This document shows, piece by piece, positions 36,092 to 46,095 of a DNA stretch of 64,000 bases. Where the stretch lies: NCBI RefSeq assembly GCF_030408615.1, contig NZ_CP047187.1, positions 2,536,928 to 2,600,927 of the forward strand, written 5' to 3'. Numbering within the stretch: the first letter of the stretch is position 1; each line of letters begins with the position of its first letter. The notes below the pieces were generated by a model. The model was not told where the DNA came from. It saw nothing but the letters and a program-made list of their open reading frames with translations, and made no database searches. Origin of the DNA: Corynebacterium bovis DSM 20582 = CIP 54.80. GTDB taxonomy: Bacteria; Actinomycetota; Actinomycetes; Mycobacteriales; Mycobacteriaceae. The position numbers and the translations under genes are program-made.

Positions 36092-37683
36092 CCCCGGTCG
36101 CCCTCCCCGCGCCGGCGCTTCCTCCCCGACTGCTCCGCGGCGGCGACCTCCGCGGACCCGCCGTCGTCCCACCACCGCCGGAGTTCGGCGACGGCGGCCT
36201 CCCGGCCGAGCGGGCCGCGGTCGAGCCGCAGGTTCAGCAGGAACGTCCGCGCGACGCCGACGCCGGGCCCGGGCCGCAGGCCCAGGACCTCCATGATCTC
36301 GTCGCCGTCGAGGTCGGGGCGGACGGCGGCGAGGTCCTCCCGTTCCCGCAGCTCGGCGATGCGCTCCTCCAGCTGGTCGTAGGACCTCCGGAGCCACGCG
36401 GCCTTGTTGACGTTGCGGGTCGTGCAGTCCGCCCGCACGAGGAGGTGCAGGTGCGGCAGCAGGTCCCCGGCGTCCGCGACGTACCGGCGCACCGCGGCGT
36501 CGGACCACAGGCCCTCGGAGTAGCCGTGGAAGCGCATGTGGAGGAACACGAGCGTCCCGATGTTCTCGGTCATCCGCTTGGGGAACTTCAGCGCCTTGAG
36601 GCGGCGGCGGACCATCCGGGCCCCGACGACCTCGTGGTGGTGGAAGGTCACGCCGCCCTCCTCGGTGAACTCGCGGGTCTCCGGCTTGCCGCAGTCGTGG
36701 AGGAGAGCCGCCCACCGCAGCTGGAGGGAGTCGTCGTCGGTCTTCTCCCGGACCTCCCCGTCGCCGAGGGGGATGCCGTCGGCCCACCGCTCGGCCTCCA
36801 GCTCGACGGCGTTGGAGAGCACCTGGAGGGAGTGCAGGTAGACGTCCTTGTGCTGGTGGTGCTCGTCCTGGGTGAGGCGGAGGGCGGGGAGCTCGGGGAG
36901 GACGACGTCGCCGAGGCCGGTGTCCACCATGAGGTCGAGGCCCTGACCGGGGGCGACGCCGAGCAGCAGCGTGTTGAGCTCCGCCTGCACGCGTTCGACG
37001 GTGATCCGCGCGATCTCGCCGGACATCGCGGTCATGGCCTCGCGCACGCGGGCGCTGACGTCGAACCCGAGCTGTGCGACGAACCGGCAGGCCCGGAGCA
37101 TCCGCAGCGGGTCGTCGTGGAACGACGTCTCCGGGGCGGCGGGGGTGTCGAGGATCCCGGCCTCGAGGTCGTCGAGGCCGCCGAGCGGGTCGTGGAAGAC
37201 GTGCTCGCCGACGGGGGAGAGCTCGAGGGCCATGGCGTTGCAGCGGAAGTCGCGGCGGACGAGGTCGCCCTCGAGGGTGTCGCCGTAGGTGACCTCCGGG
37301 TTGCGGCTGTCACCGTCGTAGGTGTCCGCCCGGTAGGTCGTGATCTCGACGACGGTGCCGCGGATCATCGCGGAGACGGTGCCGTAGGCGATGCCGGTGT
37401 CCCACACGGTCTCCGCGAGGGGGGTGAGGATCTCGACGACCTGCTCCGGGCGGGCGTCCGTCGTGAAGTCGAGGTCGTGGGAGAGCCGGCCGAGCAGCGC
37501 GTCCCGGACGGACCCCCCGACGAGGTGGAGGGTGTGGCCCTGCGCCCGGAAGGCCTCCGCCACCGGGAGGAGGTCGCGGTCGAGGCCGCGGATCGTCCGC
37601 CAGGCCGTGGCCAGCATCACGCTCCTGTCCTTCGTGGTCGCCACCGGCCGGTCCGTCGTCGTCACCCTCGTCTCGTCTGTCAC
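36088..37683 (-). CDS. pcnA: CCA tRNA nucleotidyltransferase / PcnA
   Basis: A 531-residue enzyme that adds or repairs the CCA end of tRNA. The class II polymerase head shows VGGSVRDALLGR near residue 38 with the DLDFTTDA metal-binding pair, then RRDFRCNAMA and DPLRMLRACRF. A C-terminal HD domain is present (LLHDCGKPET and HHHEVVGARM). Start GTG 37683 was chosen because TAGTAT lies exactly seven bases upstream, giving a leaderless message; frames further upstream are Arg-rich noise. It is divergent from the MutT4-like gene, as Rv3907c is from Rv3908. Confidence 0.95.
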   Translation of the reverse strand: MTDETRVTTTDRPVATTKDRSVMLATAWRTIRGLDRDLLPVAEAFRAQGHTLHLVGGSVRDALLGRLSHDLDFTTDARPEQVVEILTPLAETVWDTGIAYGTVSAMIRGTVVEITTYRADTYDGDSRNPEVTYGDTLEGDLVRRDFRCNAMALELSPVGEHVFHDPLGGLDDLEAGILDTPAAPETSFHDDPLRMLRACRFVAQLGFDVSARVREAMTAMSGEIARITVERVQAELNTLLLGVAPGQGLDLMVDTGLGDVVLPELPALRLTQDEHHQHKDVYLHSLQVLSNAVELEAERWADGIPLGDGEVREKTDDDSLQLRWAALLHDCGKPETREFTEEGGVTFHHHEVVGARMVRRRLKALKFPKRMTENIGTLVFLHMRFHGYSEGLWSDAAVRRYVADAGDLLPHLHLLVRADCTTRNVNKAAWLRRSYDQLEERIAELREREDLAAVRPDLDGDEIMEVLGLRPGPGVGVARTFLLNLRLDRGPLGREAAVAELRRWWDDGGSAEVAAAEQSGRKRRRGEGDRG

Positions 37684-37690
37684 GCGCCGG

Positions 37691-37696
37691 ATACTA
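37691..37696 (-). promoter_or_regulatory. -10 element, leaderless architecture, pcnA
   Basis: TAGTAT on the minus strand, seven bases, GTG start. Confidence 0.6.
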
Positions 37697-37801
37697 CCCG
37701 GTCCGGGGAGGGACAGGGTCCGGCGCCGGGTGCCACGCCGGGTCCCGGGCCGGTCCCACGCCGGTGCCACGCGGCGTTCCCACATTCACCGCCCGGGATA
37801 C

Positions 37802-37807
37802 TACCCT
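37802..37807 (+). promoter_or_regulatory. -10 element, leaderless architecture, mutT4-like gene
   Basis: TACCCT, seven bases, ATG 37815. The -10 elements of this gene and pcnA lie about 105 bases apart and face away from each other. Confidence 0.55.
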
Positions 37808-37814
37808 GGTGAGA

Positions 37815-38831
37815 ATGAGTGACAACGCAGGACCGGGTGGCGGCGAACGCCGTCGTCGGCGTCGCCGGGGGGGCCGTGGCCACCGGCGCGCCGGCGGTGA
37901 CGCGGCCACCGGGCGGGGCACGTCCGCGTCGTCACCGACGACGTCGGACGGCGGGTCGCAGGGGGCCTCCCCGGAGGGGGCCGCGGACCGGGGCGCGCCG
38001 GCCGCCGGATCCGGCACCGGCTCGGGTGCCGGCCCAGCCACCGGCTCGGGCGCGCGGAAGGCCGGCCAGGGCGGCCAGGGCGGACGCCGCTCCGGCCGGC
38101 GGCAGGGCGCGAAGAACCCGCGGACCGCGCGGACCGCGAAGGGCCCGAAGGGCGGCCGGACGGCGGCCCACGGCTCCCGCGCGGACCGCCAGGCCGAGCG
38201 CCGCGCGGGCGGCGGCGACCGCCACACGCCGCGCGGCCCCCGCACCACCCCGGCCCGCCAGGCCGCACCCCGCCAGTCGACGGCCCGCCGCAGCCCGGCG
38301 CGCCCGGTCACGGCGGAGCACAACGACCTGCCGACGTCGGTGGAGACCTCGGCCGGCGGCCTCGTCCTCTCGGGTCTCCCGGAGGCGGTGCAGCCGGACG
38401 GGAGCGTGGACTTCTCCCGCATCTACGTCGCGCTCATCGGCCGGTTGGACCGCCGGGGCCGGCTCCTGTGGTCCATGCCGAAGGGCCACATCGAGCCCGA
38501 CGAGTCCCACCACGCCACCGCCGAGCGCGAGGTGTGGGAGGAGACCGGCATCGCCGGGGAGGTCTTCGCCGACCTCGGGACGATCGACTACTGGTTCGTC
38601 TCGGACGGCGTGCGCATCCACAAGACCGTCCACCACCACCTCCTCCGGTACGTCGACGGGGACCTCAACGACGAGGACCCCGAGGTCACGGAGGTCGCCT
38701 GGCTGCCGGTGAGCCACCTCGTCGAGCGCCTGGCCTACGCCGACGAACGCACGCTCGCCCGCCAGGCCTACGACCGGCTGCCCGACCTCGCCCGCGCCGA
38801 CGCCGCCGCCGGGCGTGCCACCCCGCGGTAG
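37815..38831 (+). CDS. Nudix hydrolase, MutT4-like
   Basis: A 338-residue protein. The first 170 residues are a highly basic Arg/Gly/Ala low-complexity tail, and the catalytic domain follows (TSAGGLVLSG, then Nudix box GHIEPDESHHATAEREVWEETGIAG near residue 235, and VHHHLLRYVDG). It matches Rv3908 (mutT4) in both sequence type and place between pcnA and the DUF6049 gene. MutT-type enzymes remove oxidised nucleotides, but this subgroup may have other substrates. The long basic tail may bind nucleic acid, which is inference. Confidence 0.9.
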   Translation: MSDNAGPGGGERRRRRRRGGRGHRRAGGDAATGRGTSASSPTTSDGGSQGASPEGAADRGAPAAGSGTGSGAGPATGSGARKAGQGGQGGRRSGRRQGAKNPRTARTAKGPKGGRTAAHGSRADRQAERRAGGGDRHTPRGPRTTPARQAAPRQSTARRSPARPVTAEHNDLPTSVETSAGGLVLSGLPEAVQPDGSVDFSRIYVALIGRLDRRGRLLWSMPKGHIEPDESHHATAEREVWEETGIAGEVFADLGTIDYWFVSDGVRIHKTVHHHLLRYVDGDLNDEDPEVTEVAWLPVSHLVERLAYADERTLARQAYDRLPDLARADAAAGRATPR

Positions 38832-38853
38832 GTGTGGACGTGCAGGTGATCGG

Positions 38854-41676
38854 ATGAGAACGCTGACGCGCGCCGCCGCGGCCGTCGCCGCCGCCGCCCT
38901 CGTCGCGGGGGCCGGGGCGACCGGCCCGACCGGCCCCGCCGCCGGCCCGTTGGGGGCACCCGTCGCCGCCGCGCAGGACGGCGTGGCGGTGAACCCCCGC
39001 GACCCGGACTCGGCGGGGGTGTGGGACAACCCGGACGCCCGGGGCTCGGACCCCCGCACGGGGGTCGAGGTCGCCCTCACCTCCGTGTCCCCGTCGCGCC
39101 CGACGGTCGACGGCGTCGTCACCCTGGGCCTGCGGGTGCGCAACACGACCGCGGGGGACGTCACCGGGCTGTCGGTGCGGCTGCGCACGCGGCCGGCGGT
39201 GACGGACCCGACCGGGGTCGGGGTGGCGCTCGTCGCGAACCGGGGCGACTACCCGGTCGCGGGTGACTTCGTCCCGGTGCCGGGGGACGTCCCCGCCGGC
39301 ACGAGCCGGGACATCACGCTCACGGTGCCGGTCGGGAAGGACCGGGTCCCGGCCGGTGGGGGGCAGGGGGAGGGGGACGACGCCCCCCTCCGCGGCGACA
39401 CCACCGCGCCCGGGGAGCCGACGGGGGACGCGGCGTCGACCCCGACGACGGCGACCTCCCCCGACCGGGACCGGTCGACGGTGCGCACACCCCCGCTCGG
39501 CGTGACCTCCGCCGGCGTGCACCCGCTGCTCGTGTCCGTGAGCGGGACCCCGGCCGACGGCGACGCCCGGCCCCTCGGGGAGACCCGGACGATGCTCCCG
39601 GTCGCCGCCGCCCCGGACGACGGGCGGGGCACGGGTGCGGCCGCGGGGGAGGGCGCCGACGCCACCGGCGACCCGGACGGGACCGGTGCCGACCGCTCCG
39701 CGCGGACCCCGGCGACCCCCCTGACGTTCCTCTGGCCGCTCGCCGCGACGACCGGGGCGACACCCGGCCAGACCGGTGACGCCCCCGACCCCGCGGAGCT
39801 GTACCTCAGCGACGACCACCTCGCCGCCGACCTCCGCGAGGGCGGCCGGCTGCGGAGCCTCCTCGACGTCTACCGGGACGCCGTGGGCGGGCCCGACGGG
39901 GCGGCGGTGCGGCAGGCGTCGTGCGTCGCCGTCGACCCGGAGCTGCTCGAGGTCGTCAACCGGATGACGCACGGGTACCGGGTCGGGCCGCGCGTGCCCA
40001 GCCCGGTCGACGAGCCGACGCGGCTGCGCGACCGGTGGGAGCACGGCTCCGACGGGCCCCCCTCCACCCCCGGCGCGGGGGTGGAGGACGCGCGGCGGTG
40101 GCTCGCCGACCTCCGGGAGCTCGTCTCCGGCGGCTGCAGCGTCGCCCTCCCGTACGCGGGGGCGGACCCGGACGCCCTCGCGCAGACCGGCGACGCGTGG
40201 CTGAGCACGCTCGCGGTGAGCCGGGGGCCGCGGATCATCCACGACGTCCTCGGCGTGTGGCCCGTCCAGGACGTGGTCGTCCCCGGGTCGGGGATGCTCG
40301 CGCAGGACACGGTGCCGTCGCTCGCCGCGGCGGCGACGCAGGGGCGCGACGTCGACGTCGACCGGCTGTTCGAGGAGACGGTGGCCGGGGCCTCGCCCCT
40401 GCCCACCCCGTCGCAGGTCACGGCGCTGGTCAGCGACAACACCGTGGAGGTGACCCGGCCCGCGCCCGCGTCCCCGGCGGGCTCCGGGTCGGGCCCCGGT
40501 GACGGGTCGGGGTCGGGGGACGACGACGGTTCCGGCTCCGGTGACGGGTCCGGGGACGACGACGGTTCCGGCGACGGCGGCGCCTCCACCGCCGCGGACG
40601 ACGCGTGGAACGACCGCCTCGTCAACGTCTCCGGCGCCGGCACGACCGTCCGGGCCGTGCGCTACTCCGGGCAGCTCGGCGCGGCGCTCCTCGCGACGGG
40701 GTCCCGCCCCCAGGTCGCGGGCTACTCGAACCCGGCCACCCGCTACCGCCTCGAGGAGGACAGCCCGGTCGCCCGGATGTCCGACGCCGTCGGCACCCTC
40801 GACCTCGAACTCCGCGACGGGGCCCCGGTCCTCGCCGTCCCCCCGGCGGAGTGGTCCGTCGACGCCGCCGGGGCCCGGACGTGGCTGGACGCGCTCACCG
40901 ACGCGCTCACCGACGGCCGCGCCGCCCCGACGGGGTTCAGCACGACGGTCTCCCCCCGCGGCCGGGGCGCGGACGAGCTCGCCACCGGCGAGTTCACCCG
41001 GCCCTACACCGACCCCGGCGCGCCGACGTCCCCCGACGTCAACCGGATCCGCCTCCTCGCGCAGTACATCCGCGACCTCACGCTCATCATGAGCAACGAC
41101 CGCTCGATCGCGCTGCACCGCCAGACCTTCACCCAGCCCCTCCTCAACGACCTGCTGCGGGCGTCGTCCTCGAACGCCGCGCGGAGCCGGGACCAGTGGG
41201 ACAGCCTGCGGCGCGACCGCTCGGACCGGATGAACACCGTCGAGTCCGTCGTCGGCGGGCTCCGCCGCTCGGTGTCCCTCCTGCCGCCCGGCAACGTCTT
41301 CACCCGGACGTCCGAGTCCTCCCCGCTGCTCGTCGTCGCCCGGAACGGCCTGCCCCTCCCGGTGGCCGTCGACGTCGACTACACGGCCGGGGACGGCGTG
41401 GACCTCAACGTGCCGGGTCGGCAGACCCTGCCCGCCAAGGGCTCGGTCACCCTCCAGATGACGACGGACATCCCCGACCCGACGGCCCGGACAAGCCTGA
41501 CGATCTGGCTGTCCACCCCGAGCGACGAGCAGATCTCCCAGCCCGTGACGCTGCAGGTCGCGTCGGTGCCGGGCATCGGCCTGCTCGGCACCGGGGCGGT
41601 CGCGCTGCTCGTCGTGGGCGTCGGGATCGTCGGCCGGGTCGTGTGGAACCGTCGGAACCGGCGGCCGCGGCGCTGA
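38854..41676 (+). CDS. secreted, membrane-anchored DUF6049 (Rv3909-like) protein
   Basis: A 940-residue envelope protein. An Ala-rich signal peptide (residues 1-40, cleavage near AAAQD) leads to a long extracytoplasmic part with Ig-like beta segments at both ends (VTLGLRVRNTTAGDVTGLSVRL; VDVDYTAGDGVDLNVPG) and a central alpha/beta region with LTFLWPLAA. A Ser/Gly/Asp repeat linker occurs near residue 550. The C-terminus has one helix (GIGLLGTGAVALLVVGVGIVG) and a basic tail. Placed directly before murJ, as in mycobacteria and C. glutamicum. Function unknown; context suggests cell wall assembly. Confidence 0.85.
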   Translation: MRTLTRAAAAVAAAALVAGAGATGPTGPAAGPLGAPVAAAQDGVAVNPRDPDSAGVWDNPDARGSDPRTGVEVALTSVSPSRPTVDGVVTLGLRVRNTTAGDVTGLSVRLRTRPAVTDPTGVGVALVANRGDYPVAGDFVPVPGDVPAGTSRDITLTVPVGKDRVPAGGGQGEGDDAPLRGDTTAPGEPTGDAASTPTTATSPDRDRSTVRTPPLGVTSAGVHPLLVSVSGTPADGDARPLGETRTMLPVAAAPDDGRGTGAAAGEGADATGDPDGTGADRSARTPATPLTFLWPLAATTGATPGQTGDAPDPAELYLSDDHLAADLREGGRLRSLLDVYRDAVGGPDGAAVRQASCVAVDPELLEVVNRMTHGYRVGPRVPSPVDEPTRLRDRWEHGSDGPPSTPGAGVEDARRWLADLRELVSGGCSVALPYAGADPDALAQTGDAWLSTLAVSRGPRIIHDVLGVWPVQDVVVPGSGMLAQDTVPSLAAAATQGRDVDVDRLFEETVAGASPLPTPSQVTALVSDNTVEVTRPAPASPAGSGSGPGDGSGSGDDDGSGSGDGSGDDDGSGDGGASTAADDAWNDRLVNVSGAGTTVRAVRYSGQLGAALLATGSRPQVAGYSNPATRYRLEEDSPVARMSDAVGTLDLELRDGAPVLAVPPAEWSVDAAGARTWLDALTDALTDGRAAPTGFSTTVSPRGRGADELATGEFTRPYTDPGAPTSPDVNRIRLLAQYIRDLTLIMSNDRSIALHRQTFTQPLLNDLLRASSSNAARSRDQWDSLRRDRSDRMNTVESVVGGLRRSVSLLPPGNVFTRTSESSPLLVVARNGLPLPVAVDVDYTAGDGVDLNVPGRQTLPAKGSVTLQMTTDIPDPTARTSLTIWLSTPSDEQISQPVTLQVASVPGIGLLGTGAVALLVVGVGIVGRVVWNRRNRRPRR

Positions 41677-41868
41677 GTCCCCCGGGGCGGCCCACCGCCC
41701 CGCCCCGCCCCGGCCCCGGCGGGGGTCCCCGCCCTCCCGGCCGCACTCCCGCCGCCCTCCCCGCCGCCCCGTCGCCACCCTCCCACCGCCCCGCCCCAGG
41801 TCCAGGCACTTCCGACACGCCCCGGGGGGCGTTCGCCATCTCCGGGCGACGTAAAGGATGATGGGGGG

Positions 41869-44800
41869 GTGCATTCCTCCAACGGATCCCCTGACGACAG
41901 TCAGCCGACGGCCCCGCAGGACCCCGACCGACCATCGGGGGCGGCCCCCGCCGCCGGGCAACGCGGCCGCTTCCGGGCGGCCCGGCCCCCGGCCCAGGCG
42001 CCCGCCCCCCGTCGCCGGTCCACCGCGCGCCCGGCCCCGGCCGAGGACCACTCACACCTGGACAAGTCGCCCGCCGAACGCGCGGCGACCGGGTCCTGGC
42101 CCGCCGCCGGGGGCGCCCCCGGGGACCCGTCCCGGGACCCCTCCCACGCGGGCGACCACCCCTCCCCCCGGGGTGACGGCGACGCGCACCGGTCCGCCGC
42201 CCGCGGCACCACCGCCGTCGCCACCGTCGAGGACGACCCGCACGCCCACCGCCCCACCGGGACCGGCGGCGACGGTCGGCGTCGTGACCCCGACGGCGGG
42301 TCCGGCACCACCGGCGGGGACCAGGCGCAGGAGGCCAGCGACGCCGACGTCGTCCGCGCCGGCGGGTCGATGGCGGTCGCGACCCTCCTGTCGCGCATCA
42401 CCGGCTTCCTCCGCACGGTGCTCATCGGCGCGGCGCTCGGCCCGGCGGTGAGCTCGGCGTTCAACGTCGCGAACACCCTGCCGAACCTCATCACCGAGCT
42501 CGTCCTCGGCGCGGTGCTCACGTCGCTCGTCGTCCCGGTGCTCGTCCGCGCGGAGAAGGAGGACGCGGACCACGGCGAGGCGTTCATCCGCCGGCTGCTC
42601 ACCGTGACGATGACGATGACCCTCGTCATCACGGTCGCGTCGGTGCTCGCCGCGCCGCTCCTCACGAGGGTGACGCTCGACGCGGACGGCCAGGTCAACG
42701 TCGGCATGTCCACGTCCTTCGCGTACCTCGTGCTGCCGCAGATCGTGTTCTACGCGATGTTCGCGGTGTTCATGGCGGTGCTCAACACGAAGGGTGTCTT
42801 CCGCCCCGGGGCGTGGGCGCCGGTGGTGAACAACGTCGTCACCCTCCTCGTCCTCGGCCTGTACTACATGCTGCCGCAGGACACGAAGCTCCACGCGACG
42901 GACACCGTCACCGTCGCGAACCCGCACGTGCTGCTCCTCGGGCTCGGCACGACGGCGGGTGTCGTCGTCCAGGCCCTCATCATGGTGCCCTACCTGCGGA
43001 AGGCCGGCATCCCCCTGCGGCCGCTGTGGGGGATCGACGAACGCCTCCGCTCCTTCGGCGGCATGGCCCTCGCCATCGTCGTGTACGTCGCGATCTCCCA
43101 GCTGGGCTACGTGCTCAACAACCGCATCGCCGGTGACGCGGACGCCGCGGCGCCGACGATCTACGCGAACGCCTGGCAGATGCTCCAGGTGCCGTACGGC
43201 GTCATCGGCGTGACCCTGCTCACGGCGATCATGCCGCGGCTGTCCCGCAACGCGGCGGACGGCGACGACCGCGCCGTCGTCCGCGACCTCACGACCGCGA
43301 CGCGCCTGACGATGCTCGCGCTCGTGCCCGTCATCGTGTTCTTCACGGCGTTCGGCACGGTCCTCGGCCCGGCGCTGTTCAACTTCCGCGAGTTCGACCT
43401 CGCGTCGGCGAACGTGCTCGGCCTGACGATCAGCTTCTCCGCGTTCACCCTCATCCCGTACGCGCTGGTCCTCCTGCACCTGCGGGTGTTCTACGCCCGC
43501 GAGGAGGTGTGGACGCCGACGTTCATCATCACCGGCATCACGGTCACGAAGGTGGCGCTGGCGTACACGGCCCCGCTCGTGGCGACGGAGCCGCGGATGG
43601 TCGTCGTGCTCCTCGGGGCGGCGAACGGGTTCGGGTTCGTCACCGGCGCGGTCGTCGGCCACCTGCTGCTCCGCCGGTCCCTGGGCAGCCTCGGGGTGCG
43701 CGAGGTGTCCCGGACGGTCGTGTGGGCGCTCGGCTCGTCGGCGGTCGCGGCGCTCATCGTGTGGCGGGTGGACGTGCTCCTGGAGACGTACGTGTTCCCG
43801 GCGGAGAACCCGTGGTTCATCGTCCGGCTGCTCATCATCGGCCCGCTGTTCCTCCTCATCACCGGGCTCATCCTGTCCCGGTCGCGGCTGCCGGAGGTCC
43901 TCACGGTCGGTGCGGCCCTGTCCCGGCTGCCGGGTCTCGGCCGGGTCATCAGGGTCAGGGGGGAGGACGACGCCGTCCCGGCCGCCGGCCGCCCCGCCCC
44001 CGTCAGTGCGGTGGACCTCGCCAGCGAGGCGGTGCTCGGCGGCGGCGACAACATGACGACGCTGCTGCCCCCGCTGTCCGCGGGGCGGGTCCGTGGCCCG
44101 CGGCTCGTGCCCGGCGCGCCGATCCTGCGCGGCCGGTTCCGGCTGCTCGCCGACCACGGCGGGTCCCGGGCGGCCCGGCTGTGGCAGGCCCGCGAGATGG
44201 TCAACGGCACGGCCGCGACGGGCGACGTCGTGGCCCTCACGATCCTCGACCCCGTCGTCGCGGCGGGGTCGCAGGACCGGGCGGCGGTCGCGGAGGCGCA
44301 CCGTCGCATCCTCGACGACACGGCGCTGCTGGGCCGGGTCACCGGGCCGGGCATCGCCCGGGTCCGGGAGGTCGTCGACGGCGGGTCGCTCATCGTCGTC
44401 GTGGCCGACTGGGTCGAGGGCGCGCCGTTGCCGTCGGTCGCCGAGTCCGGTCCGGACCCGCTCGCCGCCGGGTACGCGGTCGCGGACCTCGCCGACGCGG
44501 TCGCGCTCGCCCACGGGTGCGGCACGTGCCTCGGCCTCGACCACCGCAACCGGCTGCGCATCTCCACGGCGGGGTCGGCGGTCGCCGCGTTCCCCGGTGT
44601 GCTGCCGGGCAACAGTCCGCGGCAGGACATCCACGGCATCGGCGTGGCCCTCGACCTGCTGCTCGCGAACGTGCCGGAGGAGGAGGTCCCCGGGGCGCTG
44701 CGGGACCTGTGCGAGGAGGCGCGGGGTGTGGAGGGCGTCGACCCCCACGACCTCGCCCGACGACTGCGGGAGATCACGACCGGCGGTGCCGGGACCGGGG

Positions 44801-45699
44801 ACGTCCGTGACGACGGCGACGACGGGGTCGACGGCGGCTCCGGCGGCGGGCGCGGCGGGTCCGGTGCCCGGGCCGGCGCCGGGTCGACGGCCCGCCCGGC
44901 CGGGGACGCGGTCGCCCAGGCGTGGGACGTGCGCGCGGACGAGACGCCGGACCCGCACGCCCGGGCCGGCTTCGGCGCGGGCAGCGCGACCCGGACGCGG
45001 GTCGTCCTCACCGCGGTCGGGGCGGTGCTCGCGGTCATCGTCGCCGCGGTGGTCATCGCCGTCGCGGTGACGACGCTCGGCGGGGACCGGCAGGACGCGC
45101 CGCTGACCTCGGACTCCCTGCGCCAGGGTGTCGAGCGGTCCGGTGCCCCGGCGACGGTCACGCCGACCTCCGCGGAGGAGTGGATGCCCGTCGACGGGCG
45201 CGGCACCCCCGACAGTCCCGCCGACGCCCCGCGGATCATCGACGGTGACCCGGCGACCGCGTGGCGGAGCGCGACGTACGACGCCCAGCTCGGCCCGGAC
45301 GCGACGTCGGTGAAGGCCGGTCTCGGCCTGCTCCTGCGCCTGCCGTCGCCGACGACGGTGACGTCCGTCCACGTCGAGGGCGGCCGCGCCGGCACGGCGG
45401 TCGAGCTCCGGGCCGCGACGGGCGACCCGTCGACCCTCGGTGACACGCACCTGCTGACGACGCAGACGCTCAGCGACGGGGCGACCGACATCACCGTGCC
45501 GGACGGGGTGCCGGGCGACCGGCTCCTGCTGTGGATCACGGCGCTGCCGATGCCCGACGCCGCGAGCGTCGGCGAGGTCACGGTCGCCGGGACGGTGTCC
45601 GGTGGCGGGAGCGGCAGCGGCTCCGAAGGCGGGTCCGGGTCGACGACAGCGCCGGAGCCGGCCGTCACGGGCGCCGCGGGGGCGCGCTCCGCGCACTAG
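41869..45699 (+). CDS. murJ: lipid II flippase MurJ fused to a pseudokinase and a C-terminal extracellular domain
   Basis: A 1276-residue protein like mycobacterial MviN (Rv3910). A disordered Pro/Arg/Asp-rich N-terminus of about 160 residues precedes the MurJ core of 14 helices (VATLLSRITGFLRTVLIG at its start). Then comes a cytoplasmic kinase-like domain (about 745-965) lacking a normal HRD and DFG, so a pseudokinase. In M. tuberculosis that domain binds the FHA protein FhaA. A further helix near residue 1045 leads to an extracytoplasmic jelly-roll-like domain (DGDPATAWRSATYDA). GTG 41869 follows AAAGGA at some distance. It flips lipid II for peptidoglycan. Confidence 0.95.
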   Translation: MHSSNGSPDDSQPTAPQDPDRPSGAAPAAGQRGRFRAARPPAQAPAPRRRSTARPAPAEDHSHLDKSPAERAATGSWPAAGGAPGDPSRDPSHAGDHPSPRGDGDAHRSAARGTTAVATVEDDPHAHRPTGTGGDGRRRDPDGGSGTTGGDQAQEASDADVVRAGGSMAVATLLSRITGFLRTVLIGAALGPAVSSAFNVANTLPNLITELVLGAVLTSLVVPVLVRAEKEDADHGEAFIRRLLTVTMTMTLVITVASVLAAPLLTRVTLDADGQVNVGMSTSFAYLVLPQIVFYAMFAVFMAVLNTKGVFRPGAWAPVVNNVVTLLVLGLYYMLPQDTKLHATDTVTVANPHVLLLGLGTTAGVVVQALIMVPYLRKAGIPLRPLWGIDERLRSFGGMALAIVVYVAISQLGYVLNNRIAGDADAAAPTIYANAWQMLQVPYGVIGVTLLTAIMPRLSRNAADGDDRAVVRDLTTATRLTMLALVPVIVFFTAFGTVLGPALFNFREFDLASANVLGLTISFSAFTLIPYALVLLHLRVFYAREEVWTPTFIITGITVTKVALAYTAPLVATEPRMVVVLLGAANGFGFVTGAVVGHLLLRRSLGSLGVREVSRTVVWALGSSAVAALIVWRVDVLLETYVFPAENPWFIVRLLIIGPLFLLITGLILSRSRLPEVLTVGAALSRLPGLGRVIRVRGEDDAVPAAGRPAPVSAVDLASEAVLGGGDNMTTLLPPLSAGRVRGPRLVPGAPILRGRFRLLADHGGSRAARLWQAREMVNGTAATGDVVALTILDPVVAAGSQDRAAVAEAHRRILDDTALLGRVTGPGIARVREVVDGGSLIVVVADWVEGAPLPSVAESGPDPLAAGYAVADLADAVALAHGCGTCLGLDHRNRLRISTAGSAVAAFPGVLPGNSPRQDIHGIGVALDLLLANVPEEEVPGALRDLCEEARGVEGVDPHDLARRLREITTGGAGTGDVRDDGDDGVDGGSGGGRGGSGARAGAGSTARPAGDAVAQAWDVRADETPDPHARAGFGAGSATRTRVVLTAVGAVLAVIVAAVVIAVAVTTLGGDRQDAPLTSDSLRQGVERSGAPATVTPTSAEEWMPVDGRGTPDSPADAPRIIDGDPATAWRSATYDAQLGPDATSVKAGLGLLLRLPSPTTVTSVHVEGGRAGTAVELRAATGDPSTLGDTHLLTTQTLSDGATDITVPDGVPGDRLLLWITALPMPDAASVGEVTVAGTVSGGGSGSGSEGGSGSTTAPEPAVTGAAGARSAH

Positions 45700-45790
45700 C
45701 GCAGATCCCGGCCTGGGCGGGGGCGGGGGCGGCGCACACTCCGGGGGGCGGGGGCGGAGGCGCGGTTCGCGCACTAGCGCAGATCCCGGC
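45690..45790. repeat. 23-bp direct repeat copying the murJ tail and stop codon
   Basis: Identical 23-bp copies at 45690-45712 (including the TAG stop of murJ, 45697-45699) and 45768-45790, separated by a G-rich spacer. Confidence 0.9.
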
Positions 45791-46095
45791 GCGGTGCACG
45801 CCGCGACCGCGGCCCTGTGGACACCGCCCCGCGTCCCGCCGCGGTCATCCACAGGCCCGGCCGCGCGGCGCGGTGGCGGACCCGCCCGGCCACCCGGAGC
45901 AGTTACACTGAAGCCCTGCATCCGCCTGTCTCCGACGGGCACGACTCCGCCGGGGGGAGGGGAGGGGGACGACGCCTCCCGGCGCCACAGCCGACACGGA
46001 CCACGGGCCGTCAGGGGGCGGGGGACCGCGGCCGGCGGCCGGACCCCGGGGACAGGAGGTGCAGGGAATGCAGGGGATCACGGAACGGGGGAACC

